Assembly: GCF_041381155.1 (NCBI RefSeq)
Contig: NC_091139.1
Span: 11,331,905 to 11,395,904 of the forward strand
Direction: 5' to 3'
Source: Argopecten irradians
Taxonomy: Eukaryota > Mollusca > Bivalvia > Pectinida > Pectinidae
Length of the DNA: 64,000 nucleotides
Each line of letters begins with the position of its first letter. Position 1 is the first letter of the stretch. Under the pieces are notes generated by a model. That model worked only from the letters and a program-made list of their open reading frames with translations. It was not told the DNA's origin and made no database searches. Shown piece after piece: positions 12,701 to 26,400 of this stretch. A program made the position numbers and the translations under genes.

Positions 12701-14675
12701 ATAAATTTGTCTAAATAGTACAACTGTTGTTCTTCTAGGATGTGGATATTGCAGAACTCATCAAAAGTTGGCAGAGACATCACGAGTTGTGTTACTGTAT
12801 ATCGTGGTACATGCGATGTGAAATGAGGTCTTGTCACAGACTACCGATCGTGGTTGACGTCAATAACTCAAGTCGTGATGGTAAAAGTCACCAGAAAACT
12901 ACCTTTACTACAGAGGTTGATGTCAGCACGGCACCAGTGAGTCGTTATTTCAATTAATTATATACATAATCCTCCAAATCTGATTGCAATACGCCACACT
13001 ACATTTATTTTTTAATCTTAGTTTAGTACAACCAATCGTGAATTTCCGACGATGCTCTCCTAGCGAAGTTTTCAAAATGATAATATTTTCATTTTTTTTC
13101 TAAAGTTTAGAAATAACATAGATACATCAAATAAAAACAAACAAAATCCTCATTTGAATGGTAATTGAAAAGAAAAGAAAAAACACCAAGGAACAAGCAA
13201 ACAAAAGATATTTAAAAGATTTTTATTCAAAATTGCAATTATGATTATTTCCCTTCTACCATAAGTATATTGACAGCTGAGAAACATGGGTTGTTGAATA
13301 TTTGTTAGTGTCAAGATTATCTCCCTTTGTCCGGTTGAGTAGGAATAAGTGGTTATTGCATTTTGAATCCTAATTTTCGAGTACCAGCAAATTTCGCATA
13401 TTTTGCAGGTGATTAAAAGTCGCGAAAATATATCACGTTAAAATGTTTCATTCTATGATAGAGTAATCCACAAAAATAAGGCGCCGCGAAATAATTGGTT
13501 CATGATTTGTTTAACTCAGATACAATCATGCATATACTAATTTGCTTTCAAAAACATGCACATGTTAATTTGCTTTCATCAAATCATGAATATGCTAATT
13601 TACTTTCATCAAATCATGCATATGCTAATTTACTTTCAGGTTCAGGACAAATCTGATGTGTCGTCAGAGAGGTAAATCAAAATAGATATATGATAAAAAT
13701 TTACATTATTTAATATTATGAAATCATGTTATCGATTTTTATATTACTAACGATTTTATTGATAATAATGAAATATATGAAGAAAAAGTTACTGATTTGT
13801 AACAGTAACGAGACGCCATTTTGTTTGCTACCTTGTAGATATTATTATTATGTTTATGAAATAAATCATTAAGAAATGTGAAATTAAAAAAAAAATAACG
13901 CTTTTTAGAATTATAATGATTTCGCAATAATCCAGGATCATCTACCATGTATGTGTATTTCCATGTACTTCTATACAGGGAAAGTGAGGAAGCTGAAGTG
14001 ACTAGCCATACGTATGATAAAATATCCCTTCTCTCAAGAGAGACTGCATTATCACAGAAACTACGATTGACAAGGCTGAATAGAGGTCGTGGCAAGAGAG
14101 AAGGTCATGAAAATGGTGGTTTTTCATACATTTCACCGAACCATGAAAATCAAAGACAGATACCTGAAATGATGTATGATAGCCCGGAGTATAGGTCCAG
14201 CGGAAGCAGTTATGCATCAATGAAAGGACATGTCAACGGGCTTAACAGAAAAGCGGAGCAAGCACGGACATCTCCCTATGAAATGAGGACAAGGAAACAA
14301 AACCTACCAGCAGGACATATTAATATTCTACCTATTAACAGCTCATCAAGCAACACTCCAAATTGCGAAACAAGCGATGATAGTGTAACATGTAGCACAT
14401 CAAGTCCACCCACCAGTTACTCCGAATCGACCTCTTACCATGAACCAGTCAGTTCCCATGAACCAGTCAGTTATCCTGACCCAATGATTTACTCTGAAGA
14501 AACAGAATATCAACAACGCCAGGAACCCTTGAGGCGGCCACGTACAATTGGCGCGTCAATGGACCAAGAGGAAACAAATATAAAGGAACGTGTTGATTTT
14601 GAGCAGACGTTAGCGAAATCTCCTGTCAGCGATAGTATCTCAAATAGCGACCATGACGTGGTAGCTTTTGTTTGA
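9763..14675 (+). CDS. Gene D1: single-pass membrane protein with ZU5-like domain
   Basis: Six coding exons join in frame to about 640 residues: 9763-9814, 10211-10968, 11407-11592, 12739-12936, 13640-13671 and 13979-14675. Only the exon-3 acceptor (ttcattgaag) is weak. Residues 1-20 are a short Ser/Thr-rich outside segment; about 21-45 are one hydrophobic membrane span ending in FQRRN. Residues about 92-228 look like a ZU5 domain: 'GVRLNF', 'LVSPGVEV', 'GYVTIEIPMC', and an end 'KHFSLFYCWC' comparable to the HFSWYWLW end of PIDD ZU5. Residues 229-398 may be a diverged UPA-like part (uncertain). Residues 399-640 are a Ser/Tyr/Pro-rich, probably disordered tail ending DVVAFV. UNC5 receptors have TM-ZU5-UPA-death domain; this protein lacks an ectodomain and I see no death domain. 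A role as membrane-anchored adaptor is inference. Confidence 0.65.
11813..11997. repeat. Inverted-repeat element in intron 3 of D1
   Basis: A perfect 22-bp pair, starting 'cgataacgtttgtgcggg' at 11831 and inverted at 11955-11976, sits inside longer imperfect arms of about 40 bp that include 'taccacg' on both sides. The loop is about 100 bp and non-coding. This is MITE-like. In the second copy (37243-37425) the arms have diverged. Confidence 0.6.
13526..13639 (+). repeat. 30-bp minisatellite running into the exon-5 acceptor of D1
   Basis: Four units of about 30 bp of the form 'atcatgnatatgctaattta' + 'ctttcatcaa' are present. The last unit is cut by 'ctttcag', which is the splice acceptor of the 32-bp exon 5. 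Copy 2 has about three units. Confidence 0.75.
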
Positions 14676-17333
14676 TCAATAGATTCTGAATTCCAATTAT
14701 CATTACGTCTTAATTAGAGGAAGGTAATTTACATTTTAGTTACATTTTTATTTCTACTGTATAGTGACCCCTGCTTGACCTTAAGACGACCCAGCATCAA
14801 TGTCCCTGTCTCAACCTTTCAGAACCATAAGACCCACATATGAAGCCGTCCTGTCGGTTAGGTTGATACGTAGTGATCATGATTTGACTCCAATATCTAA
14901 TTGATACTGTTGAACATTCTGTTCATACAGTATAATAACAGTATTAAAAAAATTAGGAACACTTAAGGTTTTATTGTCGCTATATGATAAAAGACGTAAT
15001 AGATATAAAAGTTGGCAATGATAATCCAGGTAGCGGAAATATCAATAATTGTTTAAAATTTCTTAGAAAAAAAATAAAACAAAATTTCTTAATCGAATCA
15101 CCTTTTGAGAAGTTATAAATACATGATAGTGCTAATATTTTTTATGATTCATGTATTGTTTTAGTAAAAGAAACAAATGTCTTGAATTAAGCCTTTCAGT
15201 TGTCAAAACAAAATTATTTTATCATAGTGTAATATTTTCAGTTATGTTTCATGCATAATGTACATAAAGTTGGGTATAAATGTGTGTTTATGTATGATGG
15301 TATACTTAGTCATGTTAATGTACGTTGAAAGATGCCAGGATGTTATGAAATGATGATGTTCACAAAGATGAAAATAAAATCATAATTAATTATATCAAAC
15401 CATGAAAAAAATGAAAAGCAAAAACTCGGCAATAATCTCACCTTATGATTTATGCAGTCGGTTAGACTGACTGTACGCTAAGCAATGGTCTAACGACATA
15501 GTTGTATAAAAGTTTGATTGTATGTGGTGTGTATTAGTATTGTAATATTACAACGAAGAATTCTTCATCTATATCATTTAAAGATATATTACTTCTGAAT
15601 CACGCTAAATTCAATACAAATGCATCTATGTTCTATTAAATAATGTATACATATGTTCAAAGATACATGCGCTCGTCAGCATTTATGGATATTTGAAAGA
15701 TTGTAACAAGTGTTCTAATACCTAACAGTAATTAAATAATTAATGAATGATGAAGAAATGGTTCTCACATTAAAAATAATTTTATTGTTGTTTATCAATT
15801 TATTTGTTGTTTTATTTTATCTATTTTTGGCGATATTGATACTTCCGGCGAATACATGATATTTAGGGGAACCAAATAATGTTAAAATCTTTCAAGGTAT
15901 AAATGAAAATTTGCATAAAGATAAAGTAATATTACATACAGTTTTCTTTGAACACCAGATACAATTTAAAAGATGAAATATATTTTATATGTAGTGATAT
16001 TGTTCAACGCCAAAAAAAAAATTAACGAAGAATTGCAATTATTATTTTTTTCTTGTGATGTTTCGTTTACGATTATTTTTTCCCTCCCTAAATACTAAAC
16101 TGTGTATCTAGATAACACCAAATCTTTAGTTTTAATTCCGAAACTTTTTTTCCTAATATTAAAAATCCGTTAAATACCAAAATCTATTCTAAATATAGAT
16201 TTGCTTATCGTGCTATCTTATCATATCCGAAGTGACATCTATATCGAGGTCTAAGTTCGGCGTTGAGTGAATCCTTCCGCGACGCTTTAGATATGATCGC
16301 TAAGAACGAGTGCCAACTTGTGAGTAGTAGGCCCAGGCAGTCAGGCCTTTGTCCAACATTGTATGGGATGGACATGTGTATTATCTGCATTGTATTGTTT
16401 GATTTATACCTGATATGTTAGTCATATATAACGTTTTTATCAGGTGTCTATCAATCACTTAAAATCCATTCAAAAACCCTACATAAATGATGTGGATCCT
16501 CATTAAAATGAAAGTTACTAAACTTCCAATTTATTTTTTTGCAAGAAACACCCCGATATTCCAATAACGTATTAATGGGAATATTGTGGATAGAATTGCA
16601 ATATTATTTCTTGGTTAATTATATCCGAACTCTCGTTTCAGATGATACCTTCATTTCACATTTCATCAATGTAATCTTTTTGTAATTATGACGGTTTTCA
16701 TCGCATTGGGAAAAATGTATCTTTCCCGTTTCGGCACCCAAAAACCATTTCAAACGAAGGAATATCACTTTAAATTATAATTAAAATGTAGAATACTTGA
16801 TTCTGTTGATATTATAATTAATAAAAGCACCATTTGCTTTTAAATATTATCGACCTTGCATGAAGCTAAAACAATTCCTTTTGTATTTATTCATTGTATT
16901 TCATTTTAGAAATTATTTTGTATTTTTAGTTTGTATCTAAATTACTTGATTCATTGTTATATAATTTCATTTGAGGAATTGTTTTTTTAGCTTCGTGAAA
17001 AGTGCTCTGTATTTGATAAAATTAAAGGGTGGTTGCACAAACTCAAAATATAAAACAAGTATAAACATATAGTGTACTGGCCTTTTTATTATGCCTTTGT
17101 ATGAGAAATACATGTAATTGATTGGCAGTTTGTTACACGAAATGTCGACACATATAAGAATAAATGAACGAATAGCAATGACCGGTCACGTATATAATTG
17201 AACATCTGAGGTAGCTATCGATAAAGTTAAATACACTACATCAAAACCATTTCACACTTGAGTCCAGCTGAAGGGTGTCGGGTTATGTAAACGTTTGAAT
17301 TATACCGCAATAAACAAAGACAATGTAGTTTTA
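14676..17333. other. Intergenic between convergent genes D1 and B1
   Basis: I see no gene. AATAAA-type poly-A signals for D1 are near 15070 and 15375. A minus-strand AATAAA near 17087 could end B1 transcripts. A slightly more GC-rich block at 16217-16370 is kept in the second copy but its frame is broken there. Confidence 0.5.
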
Positions 17334-18414
17334 CTACGAAACATTATCACGAGCAACAACATGCATCACAATCAGTAATGAACTACATTTAGATCCATAG
17401 ATATAACATAGTTCGATAGTAAGAGTCATGAAGATCCATGTCCATAGCAGACCTGAAAGGTCGTAGTTAAAAGTTTGCAGAAAACGAATAAAGTTCTCCT
17501 TGTTAAGCAACGTACAAATATGTACTGAGTCGAAAGTTTGCACAATTCTAGCACTCAGAGTCACTGTCCGAACTATCGTCTGAACTCTGGGAATCTCCGA
17601 ACCCAGAGTCAATAGATCCATGTGTATCTCTCCGTGAGTTGAAGGATTTCCAGCCACCGGATACAATGTTCGTTGTATCAACAGATTCTTCAATAAGTTC
17701 TCAGAGTACATGCAGTCATCGTCAATCTCTTCATCATCAACGCACTGGTAGTCATCTTCATCGAATACAGAAGGTAGCGATGACATTGATACGAGTGAAG
17801 ACATTGATGGAATGGAAGCCATTGATGGTAGAGAAGACACGGATGGAATCGACCGGAGGTCGTAGTCAGAGTCAGTGACGTCACAAGAACTTGTGGACAG
17901 GTTTTTGCTGCCACCATGGAAACGCTGGAATTTGATTTCTTCAATCGTGTCGTTCATGGTCAGCAGTTGTTTCATCAGACCGAGATCTTGGTCCATGAGG
18001 TTGGCCTGTAACAATAAGGTAAGCAATAGTAAGTAAATTTCGTCTTCAATCATTGCAAAATTAATATAATATTTTAACAGCTTTACACTTTAAATGTTTG
18101 CAATCTTTGCAGAAGATCTTTGTTGAAATTATGTTTAGTGATTTATATTCTCTCAACCGTTTTGCAGAAAATTGAATGATAATTTGCTTTAGATGTAGAA
18201 TATGATATAATCTTACCATTTCTTTCCGTAAAGTAGCCATAGCTTCATCCATGAATGATTTAGGCTTTTTCGAGTCGTCAAGTGAGACTGATTCTTTTAA
18301 TTCCTCAGTTGACTTTTGTCTACTGAAGTAAAACTCTCTACAGGAGTTGGACAACTCAATGGAAGCCGTATAGTCATCAGTGATATCCACGCTCTGTCGT
18401 GTCGTCAGCGCCAT
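17334..18414 (-). CDS. Gene B1: FAM167-like, frameshifted tail
   Basis: Exon 1 (18217-18414, 66 residues) runs from MALTTRQSVD to 'FMDEAMATLRKEM' with donor gtaaga. A 211-bp phase-0 intron follows. Exon 2 starts at 18005 with ANLMDQDLGLMKQLLTMNDT and 'IEEIKFQR'. This core aligns without gaps to FAM167A. The linker is an 'SIPSVSSLPSM' type Ser/Pro/Met pseudo-repeat followed by an acidic stretch (FDEDDYQCVDDEE). Relative to copy B2, a 2-bp insertion in 'ttctcagagtac' near 17698 shifts the frame. The native acidic Ser/Asp end is replaced by about 120 unrelated residues reading to 17334. Without the shift the protein would be about 217 residues. The shift could be a real allele or a sequence error. 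Confidence 0.72.
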
Positions 18415-18482
18415 TTCGTATGGTTTGTTAGTTAGTTCCCGAGACAGGAAAGTCGTTATGGCGGTTGACGTCTCGTTTTGGC

Positions 18483-18490
18483 CTTTTATA
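18483..18490 (-). promoter_or_regulatory. TATA box of gene B1
   Basis: The minus strand reads TATAAAAG 69-76 bp upstream of the exon-1 ATG, a consensus TATA box. It is unchanged before copy B2. Confidence 0.65.
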
Positions 18491-19392
18491 CCAGCGGATC
18501 AGGACAAGCCCTTTGATTGGTCAAAATTGTATGTATGCCTAAAATCCGGCCGATGGGTTGCCAGATATGCGATGACGTACATTTTACCACCTCGAACTGG
18601 GAGTAGCGCGGTCTTTAAATTTAATTAATCTGATAACATCTAATTCTGCTATGTGTTGTCTACGAGGGCGCATCCTGGGGGAATATTGCAGAGATAAATG
18701 AACCATAAGGTCGCACTTAAAACAATAGAAAAATCTGCATTGGTACACTTGTAATACAAAGTGATAACTCGCGATAACTGCTGTCTTTCATAAGAAAGAA
18801 TCTACCATTATATTTTAGGTTATTTTTATACATTTGTTTGGAGACAAATTGCAGTAAACAATTACCTTACCCATAAGGTTGAACCAAATTTTAAATGCAT
18901 TTCTCTGTAAAAAAGATAACAATTCCAAGGTTTTTACGAGCAATCATATATCATTACAACCACCCAGAATGGCGTGAAGTAAACATGCAATGATGTGCTC
19001 TTGGGAAATTATTAGTAACATGAAAATTATGCATTATAATGTCTTTAAGCTAAAATATTAAGAACTGTTTAAATATTTCTGACAATACGTACATGGTAAG
19101 TTGTAACCACATGTACGAAATCAACTTGATCATTGTAAGAGGCATGACCCCCCCCCCTCCCCCACCTTTGTCGCCGCTGGTGTCAAATTATTATGCTATC
19201 TTCAGATGGTAGAACGGTCCCTCGGGAGCACATACTCGTCCCCCTGCACCAAGATGTTCATACCTTGCATATTTACCCCACGTGGTTAGTCTGAAATACT
19301 CGCCAACTCAATGACAATATTTGAATACTAAACTTGACACAAATAAATCAATTAAATAGGTCTACCATATCAATAACAAACATATATATCAC
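18491..19392. other. Intergenic upstream of gene B1
   Basis: No gene is seen. A poly-C tract of about ten bases lies near 19149. The block is strongly conserved in the second copy (43790-44690), as expected from recent duplication. Confidence 0.5.
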
Positions 19393-19530
19393 TTATCTAT
19401 CGACACCCTGACAGACACTAACAATACAATCCAGCTGCGTATCAGTTTGGTCAACTGATGTACCGGAACACTTCGACGTAAAAGCCAGAAGATCTAAGGA
19501 GTAGTCGGTGTTTGTCAAGGCCGAAGCCAT
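19393..19530 (-). pseudogene. Possible exon-1 remnant of a further FAM167-like gene
   Basis: A 45-codon open frame starts MASALTNTDYSLDLLAFTSK. Its first residues resemble the N-termini of B (MALTTRQ) and C (SEALTTPEK). There is no IDxAxxxLR motif, no good donor and no exon-2 partner within 1 kb downstream on the minus strand. It may be a decayed exon 1 or a chance frame. It is also open in the second copy. Confidence 0.2.
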
Positions 19531-22500
19531 TTCGTTTTATTTCGTGTGATTAACACATTTGCTCTTTACCATCTTATCCGTAGCACTATCACATCACCAT
19601 CTAAACGAATCGTCAACAGATCGAAATACAACATTAGAAAGTACCTAATAATCATGAAATTGACCTTCTGATTTTAAATGTCAGTTTGTCGATATTCATT
19701 GCAGTTTTGGCGTATTGTCATGGCTTACTGTAAACGCAAAGATGATTTCCGACATCTGTAATAATTACTACAATAACATACAAAAATGCAATAAGTGCGA
19801 TCATATTTTAGAGCAAACGTTCTGATGCGAAAAGTGCTAAAATAATCTGGAGAATTATCGTTGTTTTGTTTTGGATAGAAACATGATTAAAAGTTTTCTA
19901 AAGAGAATTGAATTATGATTCCAAAAGCTGTTTTGATAACATTATTATTACATTATTTATCTGGATTCAGCTTGGGAAGTTGATTTACGGCAAGTTTAAT
20001 TCAGACGACTGAAAATTTTAACACTTCAGTTGGCAAAATGGAAGCTGTTTGGTATTTAATTGCACTGCAACTAAATTGCAGTTATTATTATCCTGAAATA
20101 TGTACGGATCATAACTGGTTGTAAATCATTCAGTATTTTTTTTTTCAATTTTCCTCTATTGGACCCAACAAGTTATGATGAAGAATGATGTAAAAACCAT
20201 TACACCACAGACAATCGATATGTGGCGCTTTATAAAGAATAATAACACAATAAGTGAGTTAATTTGGCAGCCACGAAATTACGGCACAAATAACTTTAAG
20301 GTAAAGGTCATTGTTTTGAAGATACATGAAGGACTCGGTCAGTAGACCACGTTGGCCATCTAGATATAAATATATTGAACACCGTGTGTCTTCATGTGTC
20401 AGTACGTCAAACAATCCAGGGATAATTACGAGACAATCACTTGTCACTTGGTCCGTTCGATATGATCAGGTTGATGGAATCTAAAATCGGTATGATCCCC
20501 CGGGTGTGAATAAACCTTAGAGGTGAAGGACGTTCACAGCGAGTAATACAGCGAATAACACTTGCAGTCTGGTCGCGTGGTGCTGTAATGTAATCAGATT
20601 TTTTTTTGGTTTCTGGATATAAACATAAAAAAATAGTAATGAATAGTCCATAATAAGATCTCCGTATCAATAACGCAAATTTCAATACGCAGACATATTG
20701 GATCAATTTCATAGATGCGTCGTAGTCAGCCTAACGCCTACTGCCAAATCCAACCTGCTAAAGATAGAGCCAATGTTACTATTACATAACAGTAAAGTGA
20801 TTTATCCATATCTTGATATATCCATGTGTACTACATGTGTTTTCTACATCTTTGTGTAAATCGCAATCATATTACACACCCGCTGAATACACATATCAAT
20901 GATACTTAACAACATTTTAAACATGTAGAAACTTTTACAGACATGGAACTTTTATATTTATACATGTTTACTGGTGGGGAAATGCTTGTCTTGGTTTTGT
21001 GTTTTGAAGATTGTAGTGTGGACCTATCTAGTTGTTCAAATTTTATTGTTTGTACAGACGAATTACAATTGCCGTACAGACGGAAATTTAATATTCATCA
21101 TTTATAATATATCATTTGTTTGATTACATATTGATTACCGTATACAACCTTGATTTTAGGCTGTGCTGACATTCGTTTTAATTCGACTTATTACATTTTT
21201 TGAAATGAATTATAAGGTTGATTTGGTGAACACAAAAACGATATACTTCACGTCAATGTTTATGATATTTTCACTCGCTTTTGACTTATCGGATATGCAG
21301 CATTAAACAGTGGATTAAAATCATTTTGATTGCTACCCTCATTAGTTTGTGTGCAAAAATGACATCATATTATTATTTTGACAATATGATCACACAAAAA
21401 CGACGTATAATCATTAGAAATGAAAAAGTACAATGGCGGAATAACCTTTGGCGGAACTAGTAGTGATGGTCTTCTGTTAATGGAAGCTAGGAGTAAACCA
21501 TGTAAATAATACATAATATACCAATTATTTCGTGAATAAAGTATCTATAAATGTGTACATCTAATGAGATGAGGGAGGCTTTGGGATTTTATTATCACTG
21601 GCGTGTTTCGCACGGGGGCTCTTGGAAAAAAATTTCATGGTTTAAATGGTTTATAGATGAGCTAGTTTCTAAAATAGGCTGACAGGATCTCGTTTTAAAA
21701 TTCGATATTATATAATATGTTATAATTCAATTCGATTTTAGCCAGTGACTGAAAGGCTTGTGGGGCCGCAGAAAGCTGTGGATTGTTTAAATACCAATAT
21801 ATTTATCTAACTGAATCGTAATTATGATTCGCTATGTCCTTGTCTATATACGTATTGTATTTAACCACACATGGTTTTACATGGGGTGTTCCATTACGTA
21901 TTTGAACAGATATAATGTCGATAGCCTAGTATATCAAACATTTATCTTAATATCTGTCCGCTCTACACCATTGGATTCTTTATTATTAATCAGGTAGAAG
22001 ATTGACAGCTCCTATCATCTACTATATCGTATGGTAAACACCTCCTCAAAACAATAGAAACATTTGTTCAGCTACTGAAGTGTGAAAAGGTTCGTTATGA
22101 AAGCTGTATATCTGTATACGTAGGTCTACAATCATTGACTTAACGTAAAATACATAATTTAGGATAAGAAAAACATTGTAAAATTATTATCGGTCTATTT
22201 TGATCACACAAATATCCCGACCTGATAGCATGTTTATTGAAACACACATGTAATAAATCCAATACCATAATACCAGAAGTATACGGATTTACATCCCAAT
22301 CAGCTGTTGAGTCTCACTCATATTGCCATTTACTTCTGCAGTGTTTATCTTAAAAACAAAAGATTTGCCCAGCTTTGCCTATCTAAAAAAGTCTTTATTT
22401 TCAGAAACGAAACCAGTAATCTATAAAAAGAAACTCCGCAAAAACACGGCAATAAAATGTGAATTATTTATAACCGAAAATAATTATGATAATCTACGTG

Positions 22501-23460
22501 TATATGATTAACAATTATCATCACATCATAAGCGATTAACACATGTAATGAAATCATATCTTATTTGTTATAGTTTCATAATGGTCAATGCGTAGTTGAT
22601 GGAACTTTTACGAATATATCAATGCTACTATATTTTTATTGATTAATGCTATAAAATAATAAAACAGCCTCAGAGCCCGGTGACAAACTTTCACATCGCT
22701 TCTACGTCTATAACCAACAAATCACGTTCTATCTGGCTTTTTCGACAACATTCAATTCCACAATGATTGTCACCTACATAGCGTTTATCTTTGTTGACAA
22801 ATATAAATTCAGAAGTTTAAAACACGTTAATTTCTTGTTTAGACCTGGACTAAAGACAATTTGTGATATTCAAGAGAAAAACGGTCAGAATATTATTGAT
22901 AAAATGTGCCACAAATGAACATTTACACCAAATTTATCAATTAAGTCGTTGTACAATTTTGGTAGAATGGAAATCTCATAACTATACAACCCTGGAAAAG
23001 ATGAAAAGACGACTCATTGAGAAGACCGAAAGTTGTGCTCAAATATTTGCGAAGACCCAACTCAAATATAAGCACAAAAACATAATGGATTTCTGCTTCA
23101 TCTTACTACTGTATGGACTTTAATATCCAAGGCTATATTATGAGCTGAGTAATACGATAAAGCTTTGGATGGGAAACAATTTGGTAGATCAACATTAGAC
23201 TGTTTAACGTAACAAATGTATATATACTTTTATCGTATGGATGGTCAGTATGTGTGCTAGATTCATCAAGATACTTTTGAGTGCAATGGAATATCTTTTT
23301 ATAAAAAAATGATACAACTGTAATATACTTGTATTTATCTTTATATTTTCTTCAAATGGATATCGGAACAGTGCGATTGGTTTGTTTATGAATATTTAAA
23401 TGAACAAAAATTACGTTTTTTTTAAAATGCAACACATTTCCTTTTTTTTCTGAAACAATT
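19531..23460. other. Intergenic right part of unit copy 1
   Basis: I see no gene that holds up between the two copies. The stretch about 20710-22000 aligns to 46010-47000 only with many small indels. In places copy 1 looks garbled (for example near 21590-21650), suggesting low consensus quality. Confidence 0.5.
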
Positions 23461-26400
23461 TTCATCGATGTTATGATTAAATCAACTTTAAATTCATACG
23501 AGGAATTGAATGCACTATATTATCTTAATACCATAAAGACTATACGTATCGAGGACATGACAATTCAATTTATTAATTTAACTAATTATATTGCGGATAG
23601 AGAAAAAAAAGCCATTTTTTAACACAAAAGTGATAAAAACGTTAATTTATATGAATTCATTATTCTGACATCAATAAAACGTCGATGTGAAACATAAAAA
23701 ATGGGCAGTATAATTCAACATCAAAAGACTTAATATACGTATTCGACCCAAAAAAAGCGCCCAGGGGGTATACAAAATAAACGAAAATCAATATAATGAA
23801 CAGAAAAGGTGCTATTAGAAGAAATTGTATTGCAAATTTATACATTCAAATTATGTTAGTTTTGGTCTTAATTTTCGATGCTGGACAATTGCAATAACGG
23901 CTTCAAAAAATTCCCCCAAGTGGGCGTTATAGGGACATGAACCCTTATTAGGTCGAATACACCACACGGTATATAGTGGAATTCATAACTCAAAAAAGCG
24001 AGCTGCAGCAACCACATTTGCAATTGTCAGTTTAAAATGTAACCAGGTTTGATTGTTGTCTGGTATTGTCTGTGGCAGCTTGCTTCGGTGAAGATACTCA
24101 CAACAAAAAGCGAATCTGCTCATACTAATTAAATCAGTTTACCAAGGGACATGAAATCATAGGGAAGACAGGACCTACTTTGATATCACGCGAAAACTTT
24201 GATCTTGCCTATTTACTTTATTGCTTGACATGATATTTTTTTTAACATTTTTAACCATGTCGTTGTGTAGTTTTTATGTAGTCTCGACATTCGAATATGA
24301 TAACTAAAAAGTTTTTGCTGTTTTCGACATCGCATACATGTATGAAGCACTCGCTTATCAAATATTCTAACTGTAATTTGGAAAAGTAAAATATACCTAG
24401 AGAGCAACATCTAACTTTCAGTAAATATTTTTTTTTCATGATATATTAGGAGTTTTGAATTTATGTTTACCTCATGTATAACTTGTTAAACACATATATG
24501 TCTATTGTTACATGATAATTGTATTGTTTAAAACAAAAAAACAATGATACCTAACTACGTTTTTGGTTGATTTTAAGGTGATACATTTGTACCCCATGAA
24601 CGGATTTATTATTCAGAATTATAAAACCGAAGGTCGGATAAAAAATCCGCTGTTGGCTTATACATGTATTTCATTATTTTTATCGAGATTAGTTTTTTTT
24701 TTATTTTAGCTTTTGATGTCCTGCTTCGTTAATACTTGTAACATATTTTATTCCAGATGTATTGAAAATATATGTATAAATGTTTGCTATTTTGAACAAC
24801 TGAGCCCTGGAAATCAAAAGTGAAAAAACTAACATGAATCATTTTTAAGAGAAAACAACGATTGATCCTCTTATCACTTGATTTACTTGCGCTTTATTTG
24901 GATCACATTTGAACGTTAGATGTGCAACTATTAAATTAAAGCATTTCCATTGCTGCATAATGATAAGGGAAAACTTAAGAGGTTTATTATTTTAACGTAC
25001 TTTAGCAGTAATGACATTAATCAATGGAACAGATGTCCATCTTAAAAGATATGGAATAAAGTCAGAGTTTTGACCAGGAGAAAAACCATCGAAAGAGGAA
25101 GGTCAGTATCTCTTTTGTGTAATAACTGGTACTTCGTTTTTTTTTCCCAAAAAAAAACATGTCATTCAAGGAGTTAATTTATAATACGTGTAAAACACAC
25201 ATTTTAACTACTCGGTCACACTTGTTTATCAACAGTTGGAAATTATAAAAAAGAAGTTAACACTTTTCAAGTATTTTTTTAGACCTGGATAAAGACAATT
25301 TATGATTTGAGAAAACATTTTATTATACATAAAATGCAATAACATATTGTCAAATTAAACTTAATCGAAACAACTTTTATATGGAAATCTCAAACAATTC
25401 AAACAAACTCGACTAGCCACGATTTTTCAAAGACAGTCATGATTGCAAATTTACTCGATGATCCAACTCAAATATAATAACAAAAAAGCAAATGGGAAAA
25501 AAGATTCATCTTACTACTGTATGGAAAAAAAAATCCAAGGCTATTTTTAGAAATACGATAAAGTGCAAAGCAATTTACGAGCAAAAGACTGCTGTAGTAA
25601 CAAATGTAAATATACGTTTATCAGCTTTGGATTTCTATGTGTTCAATTAATTCAAAGTCAAAAACAATTAGTGCGTAATATCTTTCTTATAAAAATAATA
25701 CAACTGGAATATATGTTTTAAATCTTATATTTGGATTCATGGATAATACACATAAGTTTATAGGTCATTTCTGTTGAACAAAAAATATTTTTTTTTAAAA
25801 TCAACACCGACCCATTGTTCATTTCATGTACGATAGATGTTATTCTAAATGGAAAAAATAACGAGGAATTGAATCTTTTATAATACCATAAAGACTATAC
25901 GTATTGTGGACACTACTGTTTAATTTCACATTATATTGCGGATAGTAAAAAATCCATTTTTGAGTGAAATATGAATTCATTATTCTGACATCAATAAAAC
26001 GTATATGTGAAACATATGTTTTATCATGAAATTAGATATACCGTGTTCGACCCATATTGGTATCGCCAGGCTGCATACAGTGTTTTTCTCGGGCTATTAT
26101 AGAAGAAAATTCTGTATTGCAAATTTATACAGTTTTGTGTAGTTTTGGTTTAATTTATGCTGGACAATTGCAATAAAGCTTCACCTGGGCGAAAGGGGCG
26201 CTTATAGGGACTTGAACCCTTATTAGGTCGAATACGGTATATAGTGGAATTATAACTCAAGCGAGCTGCAGCAAACACATTTACAATACTTTTAAAACTG
26301 TCTTATATGGCTGGTATTGGTTGTCGTAATTCTCAAAAAAAAAAAAAAAAAAAAAGTTGTGTAAAAAAAGTCTTGATCATAGGGGAAGACAGGAATAGTT

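Larger units (their letters stand above)
1..23460. repeat. Large duplicated unit, copy 1 (A1-D1-B1)
   Basis: The order gene A (minus), gene D (plus), gene B (minus) and all intergenic sequence here recurs at about 25832-47770. The offset drifts from 25,702 bp at gene A to about 25,190 bp near 22140, so indels have accumulated. Coding exons look about 97-99% identical by eye. The right end is homologous but more divergent from about 22190 onward. Either a real segmental duplication or an uncollapsed second haplotype would give this picture. Confidence 0.85.

Noticed and set aside
13739-14095. 118-codon minus-strand frame opposite exon 6 of D1
   Set aside because: It is antisense to a well-supported exon with consistent splicing.
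16205-16390. 61-codon minus-strand frame between D1 and B1
   Set aside because: A small deletion in the second copy destroys it; no splice or promoter context.
19149-19165. Poly-C tract near 19149
   Set aside because: A simple low-complexity run with no gene or structure attached.
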